A stretch of 64,000 bases of DNA from an uncultured Kiloniellaceae bacterium (GCA_947500035.1 CANMQP010000018.1:167366-231365); one strand, 5' to 3'. Positions 10,382-18,508 are shown, numbered from the stretch's first letter. The notes: a model not told the origin generated them from the letters alone. A program made the numbers and translations.

Positions 10382-10738
10382 CTAAAACTGAGCGGCAAGC
10401 GCATCCATGCAGGCGCCGGCGACGTTCCGGTCCGGGTCTTCCGAACCAGGCATCGTTGCCCAACCCGCTTTCATCAGCATGTCTCTGCGCTGATAGCTGC
10501 TGGCTTCCTTCAACTTGGCGAGCATCGCAGTGTTTTGAGGGTCGTTTTTCGATTGCTCGACACAAATCGGTACCAGAGCCGCGACAACCGCCAAGCGTGA
10601 CTGATCATTCGCCATCTTCTGGGCAGTACCACCTGTCGCCCAGCCGCCCCAGGAGAAACCAACGATTGCAAGCGCAACAGCACCGATTGCCGCGCCATAG
10701 AGCCCAGGTTTTGTCCAATCCGGTATATTCATGCTCAT
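10382..10738 (-). CDS. Small membrane-anchored hypothetical protein
   Basis: A 118-residue protein with one N-terminal membrane segment (about residues 13-35, GAAIGAVALAIVGFSWGGWATGG) and a soluble remainder with two Cys, predicted periplasmic. It contains SYQRRDMLMKAGWATMPG, which I associate with a conserved alphaproteobacterial hypothetical family, but I know of no function. It starts at ATG 10738, with an alternative ATG two codons in. The upstream region is very AT-rich and includes a long inverted repeat. Confidence 0.7.
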   Translation of the reverse strand: MSMNIPDWTKPGLYGAAIGAVALAIVGFSWGGWATGGTAQKMANDQSRLAVVAALVPICVEQSKNDPQNTAMLAKLKEASSYQRRDMLMKAGWATMPGSEDPDRNVAGACMDALAAQF

Positions 10739-10777
10739 TTCCTCGCTTTTGGAAAAAATTATTTTTTCCTATATTTA

Positions 10778-10827
10778 TAATATACAAAATAAACATAAAA
10801 ATATCACGATATTTATTTTGTATATTA
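10778..10827. repeat. AT-rich 16-bp perfect inverted repeat
   Basis: TAATATACAAAATAAA (10778-10793) is the exact reverse complement of TTTATTTTGTATATTA (10812-10827). The 18-base spacer contains its own small dyad, AATATC-AC-GATATT. It lies 40-90 bases upstream of the small membrane protein gene, in the most AT-rich part of the first 20 kb. An operator, or a target for an AT-binding silencer protein, is possible. Confidence 0.6.
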
Positions 10828-10969
10828 TTATAACGAGAAAGAAAATTTAAAATATAGGCAAAAAAAAGATATTAAAATATTTTCAGAACACTCCCCCTCA
10901 CCTGCCCCCAACAAACAGACTTAGAGGTCCAGCGTCCTTTAACATCAAAAGCGAGGCGTCCAATCAGGA

Positions 10970-11158
10970 TTAACCATGGGGATAGCGCCCGGACGGCATC
11001 CGTCCCGTCTTCTTGATCGGCCGAGCCGTCTTGAGCACTTTAGTGACTGCCGGCTTGGCCCCACACCTGGGGCAGACCACAGCTTCCTTTCCAAGGTCGT
11101 AATACTTGATCTCACAGTCAGGGCAGGTGTGTTTGGAACCACGGTTTAGACTGTTCAT
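10970..11158 (-). CDS. FYDLN-type zinc-ribbon miniprotein
   Basis: A 62-residue protein. CPDC near residue 12, the signature YYDLG (FYDLN in the family) and CPRCG near residue 30 form a treble-clef or zinc-ribbon knuckle pair, as in the TIGR02300/FYDLN_acid family of alphaproteobacteria. Family members usually have a long acidic C-terminal tail. Here the tail is short and basic (KTARPIKKTGRMPSG), so it is a truncated or divergent variant. Its function is unknown; basic-tailed zinc ribbons often bind nucleic acid, which is speculation here. Confidence 0.7.
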   Translation of the reverse strand: MNSLNRGSKHTCPDCEIKYYDLGKEAVVCPRCGAKPAVTKVLKTARPIKKTGRMPSGRYPHG

Positions 11159-11370
11159 GTTGAGAGCGTTCCTCTAGTTGGCGTCATGATCCGAATGCAA
11201 GAATTGTCCTCTAGCGCCTCGGTAGATCAGGTCGCACTGAATTGGGCGTTTCCCCTATCTCATTCAAAAGGCTGCGACCCTCAGCTCGCTGATGGCGCTT
11301 GAACCGGCATGCGCCGGCTATCGAACCCGGATCCACCTAACGACTTTGATAAGACCAGATCATGATCGGT

Positions 11371-11574
11371 CTAGCGCCTGGCACTATTGCCAGTGCTGGG
11401 AAGTAAAAGCGGCGTTCCGCTGCGCCAGGCAGTCGAACTCTTGCAACGGGGACAGATTCTTTCACCGGCCCACTCACTCTGAAACGCCCCACTGCACCTG
11501 AGGCAGTTGCGGCGCTGGGGCCGCGAAACTGCGGACAAACTCTCGACGGCGTCGTCTAACCAGTCATCGCGCAT
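11371..11574 (-). CDS. CxxC zinc-ribbon miniprotein
   Basis: A 67-residue protein with CLRC and CPRCK knuckles (about residues 24-27 and 41-45) in the context NCLRCSGAFQSEWAGERICP. This pattern is widespread in small alphaproteobacterial proteins of unknown role. Its ATG shares the A of the TGA stop of the upstream gene (TGATG), and AGGTAGGA sits just before it, so it is translationally coupled to the preceding gene. The coupling supports it being real despite its size. The C-terminal 20 residues are low-complexity. Confidence 0.68.
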   Translation of the reverse strand: MRDDWLDDAVESLSAVSRPQRRNCLRCSGAFQSEWAGERICPRCKSSTAWRSGTPLLLPSTGNSARR

Positions 11575-11882
11575 CAGTTCCTACCTTCAATGTCCGACAA
11601 TCGGTTCAAATCATTCAAAGTCTGAGAGATAAGCTCACTTCGCTTTGAATCCGGTTCACCGGGTATAGCCTCGAACAACTGTAAGAGATACACCGCCTTG
11701 GCAGCTGCCAAGGACCAGGTCTCCGCGGGTCCCGCATCGAGCAGCTCCTCAACAATATCATTGTGATTGCTCAAGTTCTTCTGATCGATGCAAAACTCAT
11801 GGTGAAATCGACGACGCAGATCGATCATTTTTTGCGCCGTCAGGCAGCGGTATTCGTCTAGATCAACGATATCGTCCGCCAT
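11574..11882 (-). CDS. Hypothetical helical protein, coupled to the zinc ribbon
   Basis: A 102-residue soluble protein beginning MADDIVDLDEYRC. The frame is open upstream to 11981, but that part overlaps the next gene and its composition is poor, so the ATG at 11882 is preferred. It is predicted mostly helical, with no Cys pairs and no membrane segment. It is coupled to the downstream zinc-ribbon gene by TGATG. I do not recognise a family. Confidence 0.6.
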   Translation of the reverse strand: MADDIVDLDEYRCLTAQKMIDLRRRFHHEFCIDQKNLSNHNDIVEELLDAGPAETWSLAAAKAVYLLQLFEAIPGEPDSKRSELISQTLNDLNRLSDIEGRN

Positions 11883-11956
11883 GGTTTTCTGTCTTTCTTG
11901 TTGCCACCTCGATGCCGTCACCCGATAGCGGCACGACGTCCACCTTTTTGTGCCAG

Positions 11957-12748
11957 CTATTTTTCCAACGCAAGAGAGCACTTGCCCTGCCGCTTCCTGT
12001 ATGGCTTGTCACAATCCCAGCCGTTGCCTGAGAAGTTCACATGCGCATTTTCAGGAAGTTCCAACGCGACGCAGCTGTCGTTAAGCGCGAGGAAACCGCG
12101 GCCACACTTCCAACCAGGCCCATGGGAGAAATCGGTTAGATACGCGTTTAAAGGAACCTCAATCAAAGCACAGGAATTGCCGACAACACGATATCCGCGT
12201 TCGCATTCCCAACCAGCGCCATAAGTCGCATCAACCAAGAAACCATTTTCAGGCACATTGATTACCTGGCAGGTATCTCCCTGAGCGCGGTATCCCCGGT
12301 CGCACCGCCAACCTGCGCCATATGACGAATCCACGAAATATCCGTTCTGCGGCACGACGACGACAGCACAACGCTCGTCCGCTTCATGATATCCCCTATT
12401 GCATTCCCATCCGTCCCCGGACGCGTTCAAATAGGCATTGGACGGCACCTCAACGCCTGTGCAGGCAGAATTGACTTCCTGGAATCCTCGCTTGCATTCC
12501 CAGCCAAGTCCGAAAGAAGAATTGTTTAGATAAGCGTTCTTCGGGACAACAACGGCAACGCAGGCTTCTGCGACCTTACGAAACCCTCGATCACACGCCC
12601 ATCCGGTTCCATAGCTTCTCGCAGAGGCATTTTCCGGCACTCCATTGGCACCAGCCTGAGCCACCAAAACGCCCGAATTCACCGAGAGGCCCACAAATAG
12701 CAATAACATCGCGACAGAAAACCAACGCGATTTCGCTTCTTTATTCAT
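11957..12748 (-). CDS. Secreted protein of seven Cys-paired repeats
   Basis: A 263-residue exported protein. A signal peptide (about residues 1-32) precedes seven tandem repeats of 31-33 residues with consensus P-x-N-A/G-x(6-9)-G-W-x-C-x-R-G-Y/F-x(6)-C-x(4)-V. The two Cys in each repeat are ten residues apart, giving 14 Cys that probably form seven intra-repeat disulfides. The last repeat is slightly degenerate (DCDKPY). It should form an elongated periplasmic or surface solenoid. I recall similar GWxCxRGY repeats in alphaproteobacterial hypothetical proteins, but no assigned role. It has no operon partner: the next gene on this strand starts 75 bases after its end. Function is unknown. Confidence 0.8.
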   Translation of the reverse strand: MNKEAKSRWFSVAMLLLFVGLSVNSGVLVAQAGANGVPENASARSYGTGWACDRGFRKVAEACVAVVVPKNAYLNNSSFGLGWECKRGFQEVNSACTGVEVPSNAYLNASGDGWECNRGYHEADERCAVVVVPQNGYFVDSSYGAGWRCDRGYRAQGDTCQVINVPENGFLVDATYGAGWECERGYRVVGNSCALIEVPLNAYLTDFSHGPGWKCGRGFLALNDSCVALELPENAHVNFSGNGWDCDKPYRKRQGKCSLALEK

Positions 12749-12857
12749 CTATCATGCCCTGCGCCTGGCGTTGAAAAGCCTTTCGAGCCAGCAGGTGAAG
12801 TCGTCGATCGCTATGGCCTAAGTGAGAGTACTGAACCTCATCCCTTGGAAATCCACG

Positions 12858-13004
12858 CTAGTCTTTGGCAGTCGTTGTTTCTTTGGAAGCGGTTTTTTCG
12901 GACGGCTTAGCAGACTCCGAAGCGTCCAGGACTGACTTTGGCTTTGCTGCGGAATCGTCTTTGTTCGGTGTTTTTTGAGCCGTCGAAAAATCTTTAAAAG
13001 ACAT
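12858..13004 (-). CDS. Small hydrophilic protein, 48 residues
   Basis: The ATG at 13004 is preceded by GAGAGGT at good spacing, and the frame stops at TAG 12858-12860. The product begins MSFKDFSTAQKTPNKDD and is rich in Lys, Ser, Thr, Ala and Asp, with no Cys or hydrophobic core, so it is probably disordered. MSFxxF-starting small proteins of this composition are familiar in alphaproteobacteria but have no function I know. It lies directly downstream of a strongly AT-rich block that likely holds its promoter. Confidence 0.6.
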   Translation of the reverse strand: MSFKDFSTAQKTPNKDDSAAKPKSVLDASESAKPSEKTASKETTTAKD

Positions 13005-13440
13005 ATGTGTGACCTCTCATTTAAGCGCCAATTATTTGGCTACATTCAATAAATAGTTATTTTAAAAAATAATACAATATGATTCGAAATATATTTCGCT
13101 CCTATTTTTAAATTACAAAAAAAATATCTGCACCAAATTTATTTTTACAACATTTGTATTTTTACATGCATAATCGAAATACCTTCAAATAAACATAGAA
13201 AAACCAGAACAATTCCCGATGAATAATAGATCCAGGATTGAGGTCCTCCCCTGATCAAATTGGCATTTGATGACGGCGGCGCAGGGCTTTTGACTCAGTC
13301 GTGGGAGTTTCGAAGCTTGCCCGTTCACACGCCTGCAAGATTCACACGCTTGCAAGAACGCGGGCTAAGGCAGGTGGTCGAAACGACACGAAGGCGCAGG
13401 TTTCGAGGTGCGAAACGGCAATCCAGAGCTCCAACTGGCG
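13005..13440. other. AT-rich intergenic block plus short tandem repeat
   Basis: About 13020-13210 is very AT-rich (runs of A and T, few GC pairs), in contrast with the neighbourhood. It likely includes the promoter of the 48-residue protein gene. The GC-richer remainder holds a 17-bp tandem repeat at 13324-13357. I see no credible gene in it. Confidence 0.6.
13324..13357 (+). repeat. Two-copy 17-bp tandem repeat
   Basis: TTCACACGCCTGCAAGA (13324-13340) is followed directly by TTCACACGCTTGCAAGA (13341-13357), differing at one base. It lies about 85 bases beyond the 3' end of the minus-strand hypothetical gene at 13441. Confidence 0.75.
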
Positions 13441-13956
13441 TCAGCGCCAGGTCGACGGCAGCGCAGCCGCGACAGAGGCGATGGAGCCGCTGGTGACCCG
13501 GCTCTCATAGCTGCCGGCGACACATTCGAAGGTGCTGTCGTGAAAAGTGAAGATAAAGTGCCGCGCGGAGTCGAAGAAGCTGGGGCTGTGGCGGGGGTGA
13601 ACGGCATTCATGCGCTCCAGCGAACGCACCCATGAGGAATGCAGGACCTCGAACACGGAATAGTAGGTCAAACCACGGGCCGCCAGGGGATGCCCGACCA
13701 GGGTTTCGTCACCGGGCGCTCCCCAGCAATGGCTCCAAACACCGCTGAAGCGAACGCAGGCGACCTGCTCACGTTCCGTATCGGACGTTACCATTGTCGC
13801 CGTTGTGCCGTCCCAGTCCGGATCATGTTCCACTATGAGATAAATCAGATCAACGTATTGCTCATTGGCGACCACCGCCGGCAAAGGCGCACCGGGATCC
13901 ATCTGAGGCAGATCGCGGAGCTCAACAACTTTGTCGTGGGTGTCGATCTGGTACAT
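13441..13956 (-). CDS. Conserved hypothetical protein
   Basis: A 171-residue soluble protein starting MYQIDTHDKVVELRDLP, with GGAGG seven bases before the ATG at 13956. An upstream in-frame opening to 14112 looks like non-coding extension. It has no signal peptide and is rich in aromatic residues and His, with a WSHCWGAPGDE segment near the middle. I do not recognise a family. The neighbouring plus-strand gene at 14178 is divergent. Confidence 0.65.
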   Translation of the reverse strand: MYQIDTHDKVVELRDLPQMDPGAPLPAVVANEQYVDLIYLIVEHDPDWDGTTATMVTSDTEREQVACVRFSGVWSHCWGAPGDETLVGHPLAARGLTYYSVFEVLHSSWVRSLERMNAVHPRHSPSFFDSARHFIFTFHDSTFECVAGSYESRVTSGSIASVAAALPSTWR

Positions 13957-14177
13957 ATCGCCTCCACTCTCCCAGCGTACAGCAGCAAATGCCCAAGACC
14001 ACATGGCGGCTTGGCGAACGCGAACAGCGGCAAGGTATCTGACAAGCCTGCTGCTTACTCCTGCCCGGAGCCAACATGCCATATTTACACCCGAATTCAG
14101 CCTCAGTGCCACTCTAAAGAGAATATGAGCATTGCCATAAGGTCCCGTTCAACCTTAACGTTAAGATCGAAAACGAC

Positions 14178-15737
14178 ATGCGAGGGATAGTTTTGGGGAA
14201 GCAACTCTGTGCAGCTTTGCGCGCACTGGCATTGATGGCTGGCGTTATCCTGTTGTCTGCCACAGCCTCTGCTCAAGATCGGACGGGGCCTGCGCTGGTC
14301 ACATCGGGCGCCAGGGAAATCTTACAGCTGCGCCACCCCCCAACCACATCCGATGCCTGGGTTTTTCCGCTCAAGATAACGACAACGCGATCCGGCACCC
14401 CGGAATCGAGCAATATCGTCATCACAGTCTCTGACGAAAATTACACTTCCTTCGAGACCCAGCGCGGACTGAGTATCATTGACCATCAATTGAAGCGTGT
14501 TTTCACCTATCACAAAGACAGCAAGAGTTTTACTAACGGCTCAATTTCTGAAGCCGCCATGTTTGCCGTCTGGGAGTGGCAAAACCGCGCCAGAATCGTT
14601 CAAATGAACGCGGTCCTGATGAAAAGCGATAGTCTGGACCCCAGTAAAATGCCAATGCTGAGCGATCTATTTTGGGTCAGCCACGATCTCGGGCTCAAAC
14701 TGCCGAACGCACCCGATGATAGCGCACGGGTGACAGGTGACGAAGAAAGCCTCCGCCTCTATCACAAGGACGACGAAATTGCCGTTTTAGCCTTAGGGGA
14801 GCAGGGCGTCCCCGAACCTGTCCTAAAGCGGGTTTGGGGCGTTCTCCAGAGAGTCCGCCCGGTTCACCCTTCTCTGGCCGCGCAGGCCATTGCCCACGGA
14901 GGCAGTCCACAAAACCTAAGAACCAAACTCTTTCTGGGTGAAAAACCCTATTTTGTTGAGTTGACCTTCGATAACCCAACGAGAGCAAGTCGAGGCTACC
15001 CCTTGCCGGAAGACGCCGCGCTTCGTTCCCCACGCCCGGGAGGAGCAGGTGCAGAGATGATCGCCATCGCGCTCAAGGCATCCGCAGGGGAGTTCGCACC
15101 CGGCCAGCCCGGCGCCGACTACTGGATCACAAAATTCCGATCCACTCTCGCGAAAGACAAATCGCTCGAGACCTTTCTGACCTTCTATGCATACGGGCTT
15201 TTCACTGCCGATTTTCGCGCTGCAGAATGCGGCGAACGCAAGACCACAAACAACACTGAGCTCTGTTCCCTCGTGCAGCAAGCATTGGCACGATCACAGG
15301 GACGGCCACGCATTCGCGCGTTCTTTGAAGCACTGCAGCCAGCCGACGAAAAAGCAAAGATCGCCGCCATCGGCGAGCTCGAGGACTTTCGGGAAGAAGC
15401 AGGAGAAATGGCGCCGCTGATCTCGCTGTTCATCGCCAACCATATCGAAGACCTGACGAAAGTCATCACACGGACTTCAGGTGAAGACGGACGTCCGAAC
15501 CGAGATGACGCAGCAACGCTATATCTGGAAGCCTTGCGGGAATATCCCTTTATTCGAAGCGTTTATGGAGATATTGCGGAATACTACATCAACTTCTTTG
15601 TTCCCGATCAGGCGCTTTTCTATGCGGATATCGGACGCAGTTTGCCGCTGGGCACGGCAATTCTCGAAAATGGGAACCTCGCAAGACTCACTAGGATTGA
15701 GCAATCCACAAGGACCGACTTTCCACTCTTTTACTGA
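14178..15737 (+). CDS. Exported hypothetical protein, 519 residues
   Basis: A signal peptide (about residues 1-33, hydrophobic LALMAGVILLSATASA ending before QD) is followed by a long soluble domain, so it is probably periplasmic. The middle has a mixed alpha/beta look, and the C-terminal third (from about residue 340) reads like helical repeats, with segments such as ARIEALQPADEK-type helices. No catalytic motif stands out. It stands alone: the gene to its left is divergent and the one to its right is convergent. The function is unknown. Confidence 0.72.
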   Translation: MRGIVLGKQLCAALRALALMAGVILLSATASAQDRTGPALVTSGAREILQLRHPPTTSDAWVFPLKITTTRSGTPESSNIVITVSDENYTSFETQRGLSIIDHQLKRVFTYHKDSKSFTNGSISEAAMFAVWEWQNRARIVQMNAVLMKSDSLDPSKMPMLSDLFWVSHDLGLKLPNAPDDSARVTGDEESLRLYHKDDEIAVLALGEQGVPEPVLKRVWGVLQRVRPVHPSLAAQAIAHGGSPQNLRTKLFLGEKPYFVELTFDNPTRASRGYPLPEDAALRSPRPGGAGAEMIAIALKASAGEFAPGQPGADYWITKFRSTLAKDKSLETFLTFYAYGLFTADFRAAECGERKTTNNTELCSLVQQALARSQGRPRIRAFFEALQPADEKAKIAAIGELEDFREEAGEMAPLISLFIANHIEDLTKVITRTSGEDGRPNRDDAATLYLEALREYPFIRSVYGDIAEYYINFFVPDQALFYADIGRSLPLGTAILENGNLARLTRIEQSTRTDFPLFY

Positions 15738-15787
15738 GTGGTCCGCATCGGTGAAGCGGAGAGAAAAAGCGAGGGCACAGCGGCGCA

Positions 15788-16435
15788 TTAGAAGCTCAGG
15801 CGTCCATAGAGCTCGTCGAAAGGCACCATGACGTGCGTGCGGTAGGCCTCGCGTTTTTGCAGTTCGGCGTACCAGGCTTCCACATTCGGCAGCGACGGCC
15901 GTGCGATCTCCATCTCGAAATAGCGGTAGAGCGCCATGCCCGTCGGGATATCAGCCAAGGAAAGTTGATCGCCGAGCAGAAACCGTTGGCCCGCGAGAAC
16001 GCCCTCCAGCAGTTTAAAGTCGCCATTTAGCCGCCCCAGTGCTCCTTTGATTAAGGCCGGATCCCGCTCTTGCTCCGGTGTTCTGTAAAAGCCCCAGAAC
16101 ACATCGGAGAAGCTGCGCAGAAGGGTCGTCTGTGACCACTCGATCCATTGGTCCGCAGCCGCCCGCTCCGCCGGGTCCTCCGGCCAGAAGCGTCCGGCAC
16201 CGTAGCAAGCCGCGAGATAGCGCAGGATGGCGTGGGATTCCCAGATCACCAGGTCCCCATCCTCAAGAACGGGGATCTTGCCATGAGGGTTCAAGCGACG
16301 GAATTCAGGGCTATCCAGCTTGCTGTAGGAGCCACCCGCGTCGATCCGTTCATGCGGGATCTCCAGTTCACCGATCAGCCACATGACTTTCTGGACATTT
16401 GAGGAATTGCGCCGTCCCCAGATCTTTAACATCAT
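15788..16435 (-). CDS. Glutathione S-transferase family protein
   Basis: A 215-residue cytosolic GST. The N-terminal thioredoxin-like domain begins MLKIWGRRNSSNVQK and contains the cis-proline segment HGKIPVLEDGDLVIWESHAI, with the Glu-Ser pair that binds glutathione. The helical C-terminal domain includes LSLADIPTGMALYRY, the conserved N-capping/Asp motif. Two ATGs (16435 and 16432) follow AAGGAG, and either may start it. GSTs conjugate or reduce with glutathione; the substrate is unknown. The gamma-glutamyltranspeptidase-like gene just upstream on the same strand gives a glutathione theme. Confidence 0.88.
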   Translation of the reverse strand: MMLKIWGRRNSSNVQKVMWLIGELEIPHERIDAGGSYSKLDSPEFRRLNPHGKIPVLEDGDLVIWESHAILRYLAACYGAGRFWPEDPAERAAADQWIEWSQTTLLRSFSDVFWGFYRTPEQERDPALIKGALGRLNGDFKLLEGVLAGQRFLLGDQLSLADIPTGMALYRYFEMEIARPSLPNVEAWYAELQKREAYRTHVMVPFDELYGRLSF

Positions 16436-16469
16436 CAGCTCCTTCAGGTTTGGCTGGGTGTCCCGACCC

Positions 16470-18062
16470 TTACAGCCCGAGCGCGCAGCCGTCTTTTCGG
16501 GGATCCGAGCCGCCGATCAGAACCCCGCGCGCATGATCGATCCAGATCGCCTGGCCGCCGCCAATCGCCCGGTCTGCCCAGACGACTTTGTGACCTCGCG
16601 CCGTCAGTCCTTTGTACAGCGTCTCGTCGTATCCGACTTCGATTTTCAGCTCACCGTCGGAGGCGAAGCTGCGCGGCCATTCCAGGGCCTGCTGAACGTC
16701 CACGCCCTCATCGAGAACCCGCGACAGGAAGTTGGCATGGCCGGTCGCCTGATAGTGACCACCCATGACGCCGAAGGGCATCACAGCCTTGCCGCCGCGC
16801 ATGACTATGCCGGGAATGATCGTGTGCAAGGGCCGTTTGCCCGGCGCGATTCCGTTGGGGTGTTCGTTGGAAACCCGGAAGCTGGCACCGCGGTTGTGCA
16901 GCATAACACCTGATTTGGGCGCGAAACGCGTGCTGCCGAAAGCTTCGAAGATCGAATTGATGAAGGAGATGGCGTTGCCGTCCCGGTCGACAATGGTCAG
17001 ATAAACCGTGTCCTTGTGCTCCGGCAAATCCGTATCCGGCGTTGCCAGGGCAGACTTCAATTTGATCTGCTTCCTCAGCTTATCCGCATAAGAGTCTGAA
17101 AGTAATTGCTCCACCGGAACCTCAACCTTTGCGGGGTCGGCCAGATACTGGTCCCGGCTGGCATAGCCCAACTTGGTCGCCTCGGCCAGGAGATGAACCC
17201 GGTCCAGCTCCGGCAGATCACCTTCAAAACCGAGCCTGGAAAGCTGGTTTAGGATCATCAGCGCAATCACGCCCTGCCCATTCGGCGGACACTCATAAAC
17301 CTCGTGGTTCCGGTAGCTCGTCTTGATCGGTTCGACGAACTCGCTGCTCTGCGCGGCAAAGTCTTCGAGGCTGTGAAAGCCGCCGAGCGCACGGAGAGTC
17401 GCGACCATATCTTCAGCCACCGCACCCTCGTAAAAACCTTTCCTGCCTTTGGCGGCTATGGTGCGCAGCGTCCGGGCCAGTGCGGGTTGCGCGTGGCGGT
17501 CCCCCGCTGCCGGCGCTTTTCCGCCCGGAAGAAAGGCAGCTGTCGCATTGGCATCTTTCATCAGGCGTTCGGCATTATCGGCCCAGTCCAGGGCGATGCG
17601 CGGAAGCACCCGGTAACCCGCCTCGCCAAGTTCGATCGCCCGGGCGAAAAGCGCCTCGAGCGGTCGGGAACCATACGCCTCATGCAAGCGGCACCAGGCA
17701 TCGATCGCGCCCGGCACAGTGACCGCGTGCGCGCTCTGGTAATCGATCTCGGTGATCCCCTGTTCCAGCAGAGCATCGGACGTCATCGCCGAGGGCGCGC
17801 AGCCGGACCCGTTCAATGCAATCACCTGACCGGCTTTGGGTCCGCTTGCAGGGCTATAGAGAACAAAGCAATCGCCCCCCACGCCGGTCATGTGAGGTTC
17901 GACGACGCAAAGGGTCGAAATCGCCGCCAGTGCCGCATCAACCGCGTTGCCGCCGGCGCGCAACTGATCCAAAGCCGCCAGAGAGGCTTCGGGGTGGGAC
18001 GTCGCCACCATGCCCTTCTCGCCGTAAGCCGCCGAGCGGCCGCCCGCCTGAAAATCTCTCAT
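16470..18062 (-). CDS. Gamma-glutamyltranspeptidase-like Ntn hydrolase
   Basis: A 530-residue member of the gamma-glutamyltransferase family, which cleaves gamma-glutamyl bonds (glutathione and relatives) after self-cleavage at a Thr. The predicted nucleophile is Thr352 in HKDTVYLT, with NSIFEAFGS and the glycine-rich RPLHTIIPGI and GVMGGHYQATGH parts of the small subunit following. GGNAVDAALAA and GVGGDCFVLY are typical of the large subunit. There is no signal peptide, so it looks cytoplasmic, unlike E. coli Ggt. The ATG at 18062 follows GGGAGAG; an upstream in-frame extension is unlikely. It lies 34 bases before the GST gene. Confidence 0.86.
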   Translation of the reverse strand: MRDFQAGGRSAAYGEKGMVATSHPEASLAALDQLRAGGNAVDAALAAISTLCVVEPHMTGVGGDCFVLYSPASGPKAGQVIALNGSGCAPSAMTSDALLEQGITEIDYQSAHAVTVPGAIDAWCRLHEAYGSRPLEALFARAIELGEAGYRVLPRIALDWADNAERLMKDANATAAFLPGGKAPAAGDRHAQPALARTLRTIAAKGRKGFYEGAVAEDMVATLRALGGFHSLEDFAAQSSEFVEPIKTSYRNHEVYECPPNGQGVIALMILNQLSRLGFEGDLPELDRVHLLAEATKLGYASRDQYLADPAKVEVPVEQLLSDSYADKLRKQIKLKSALATPDTDLPEHKDTVYLTIVDRDGNAISFINSIFEAFGSTRFAPKSGVMLHNRGASFRVSNEHPNGIAPGKRPLHTIIPGIVMRGGKAVMPFGVMGGHYQATGHANFLSRVLDEGVDVQQALEWPRSFASDGELKIEVGYDETLYKGLTARGHKVVWADRAIGGGQAIWIDHARGVLIGGSDPRKDGCALGL

Positions 18063-18508
18063 CACGTCTCTCCCTGGTGCAAGCACTCCGCGAGGGGTGC
18101 GCGCGCTGCGTTATCGGAACCCCTGGATCAGATCAAGCTTAGATTGAATCGCCGGAGGCGATCACTCATGTCTGCGGATCTGATCTACCTGTAAAACCTA
18201 GAACGGATTCACACCTTTTGACGGAAACAAAGAGCGGTTCCGTCAAAAGATGATCCGGTCTGCGGAAACGCGCCACAATCATGCCGATTCTCGCGCGATC
18301 TCATCTCCGCGCAGGACCCTATGTCTTGGGGGTCGAATAATCCAGGATGTGTTTTAGCTGTTCCACGATGTGGAAAGAACGGGAATGGCTGTCTTTAAAG
18401 TCCTGGATCGTGGCAATGCGGAAACAACGGTTATTGGCGCAGCTACCTTCCGGAACGAGACAGACACCGCGGCACTGCATCAAATGGCGGCACTGCATCA
18501 AGTGAAGG
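18063..18508. other. Intergenic region with long perfect inverted repeat
   Basis: This 446-base gap lies between the transpeptidase start and the acetyltransferase end. It contains the 12-bp inverted repeat at 18215-18249 and a partly repeated segment around 18472-18500 (GGCACTGCATCAA twice, 15 bases apart). I see no convincing gene. Confidence 0.5.
18215..18249. repeat. 12-bp perfect inverted repeat
   Basis: CTTTTGACGGAA (18215-18226) and TTCCGTCAAAAG (18238-18249) are exact reverse complements with an 11-base loop. No T-run follows on either strand, so it is either a non-canonical terminator or an operator about 150 bases upstream of the transpeptidase start. Confidence 0.6.

Noticed and set aside
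11290..11370. tRNA-like T-loop (GGTTCGA on the minus strand)
   Set aside because: The flanking bases do not form a T-stem, an acceptor stem or an anticodon arm. The match is chance.
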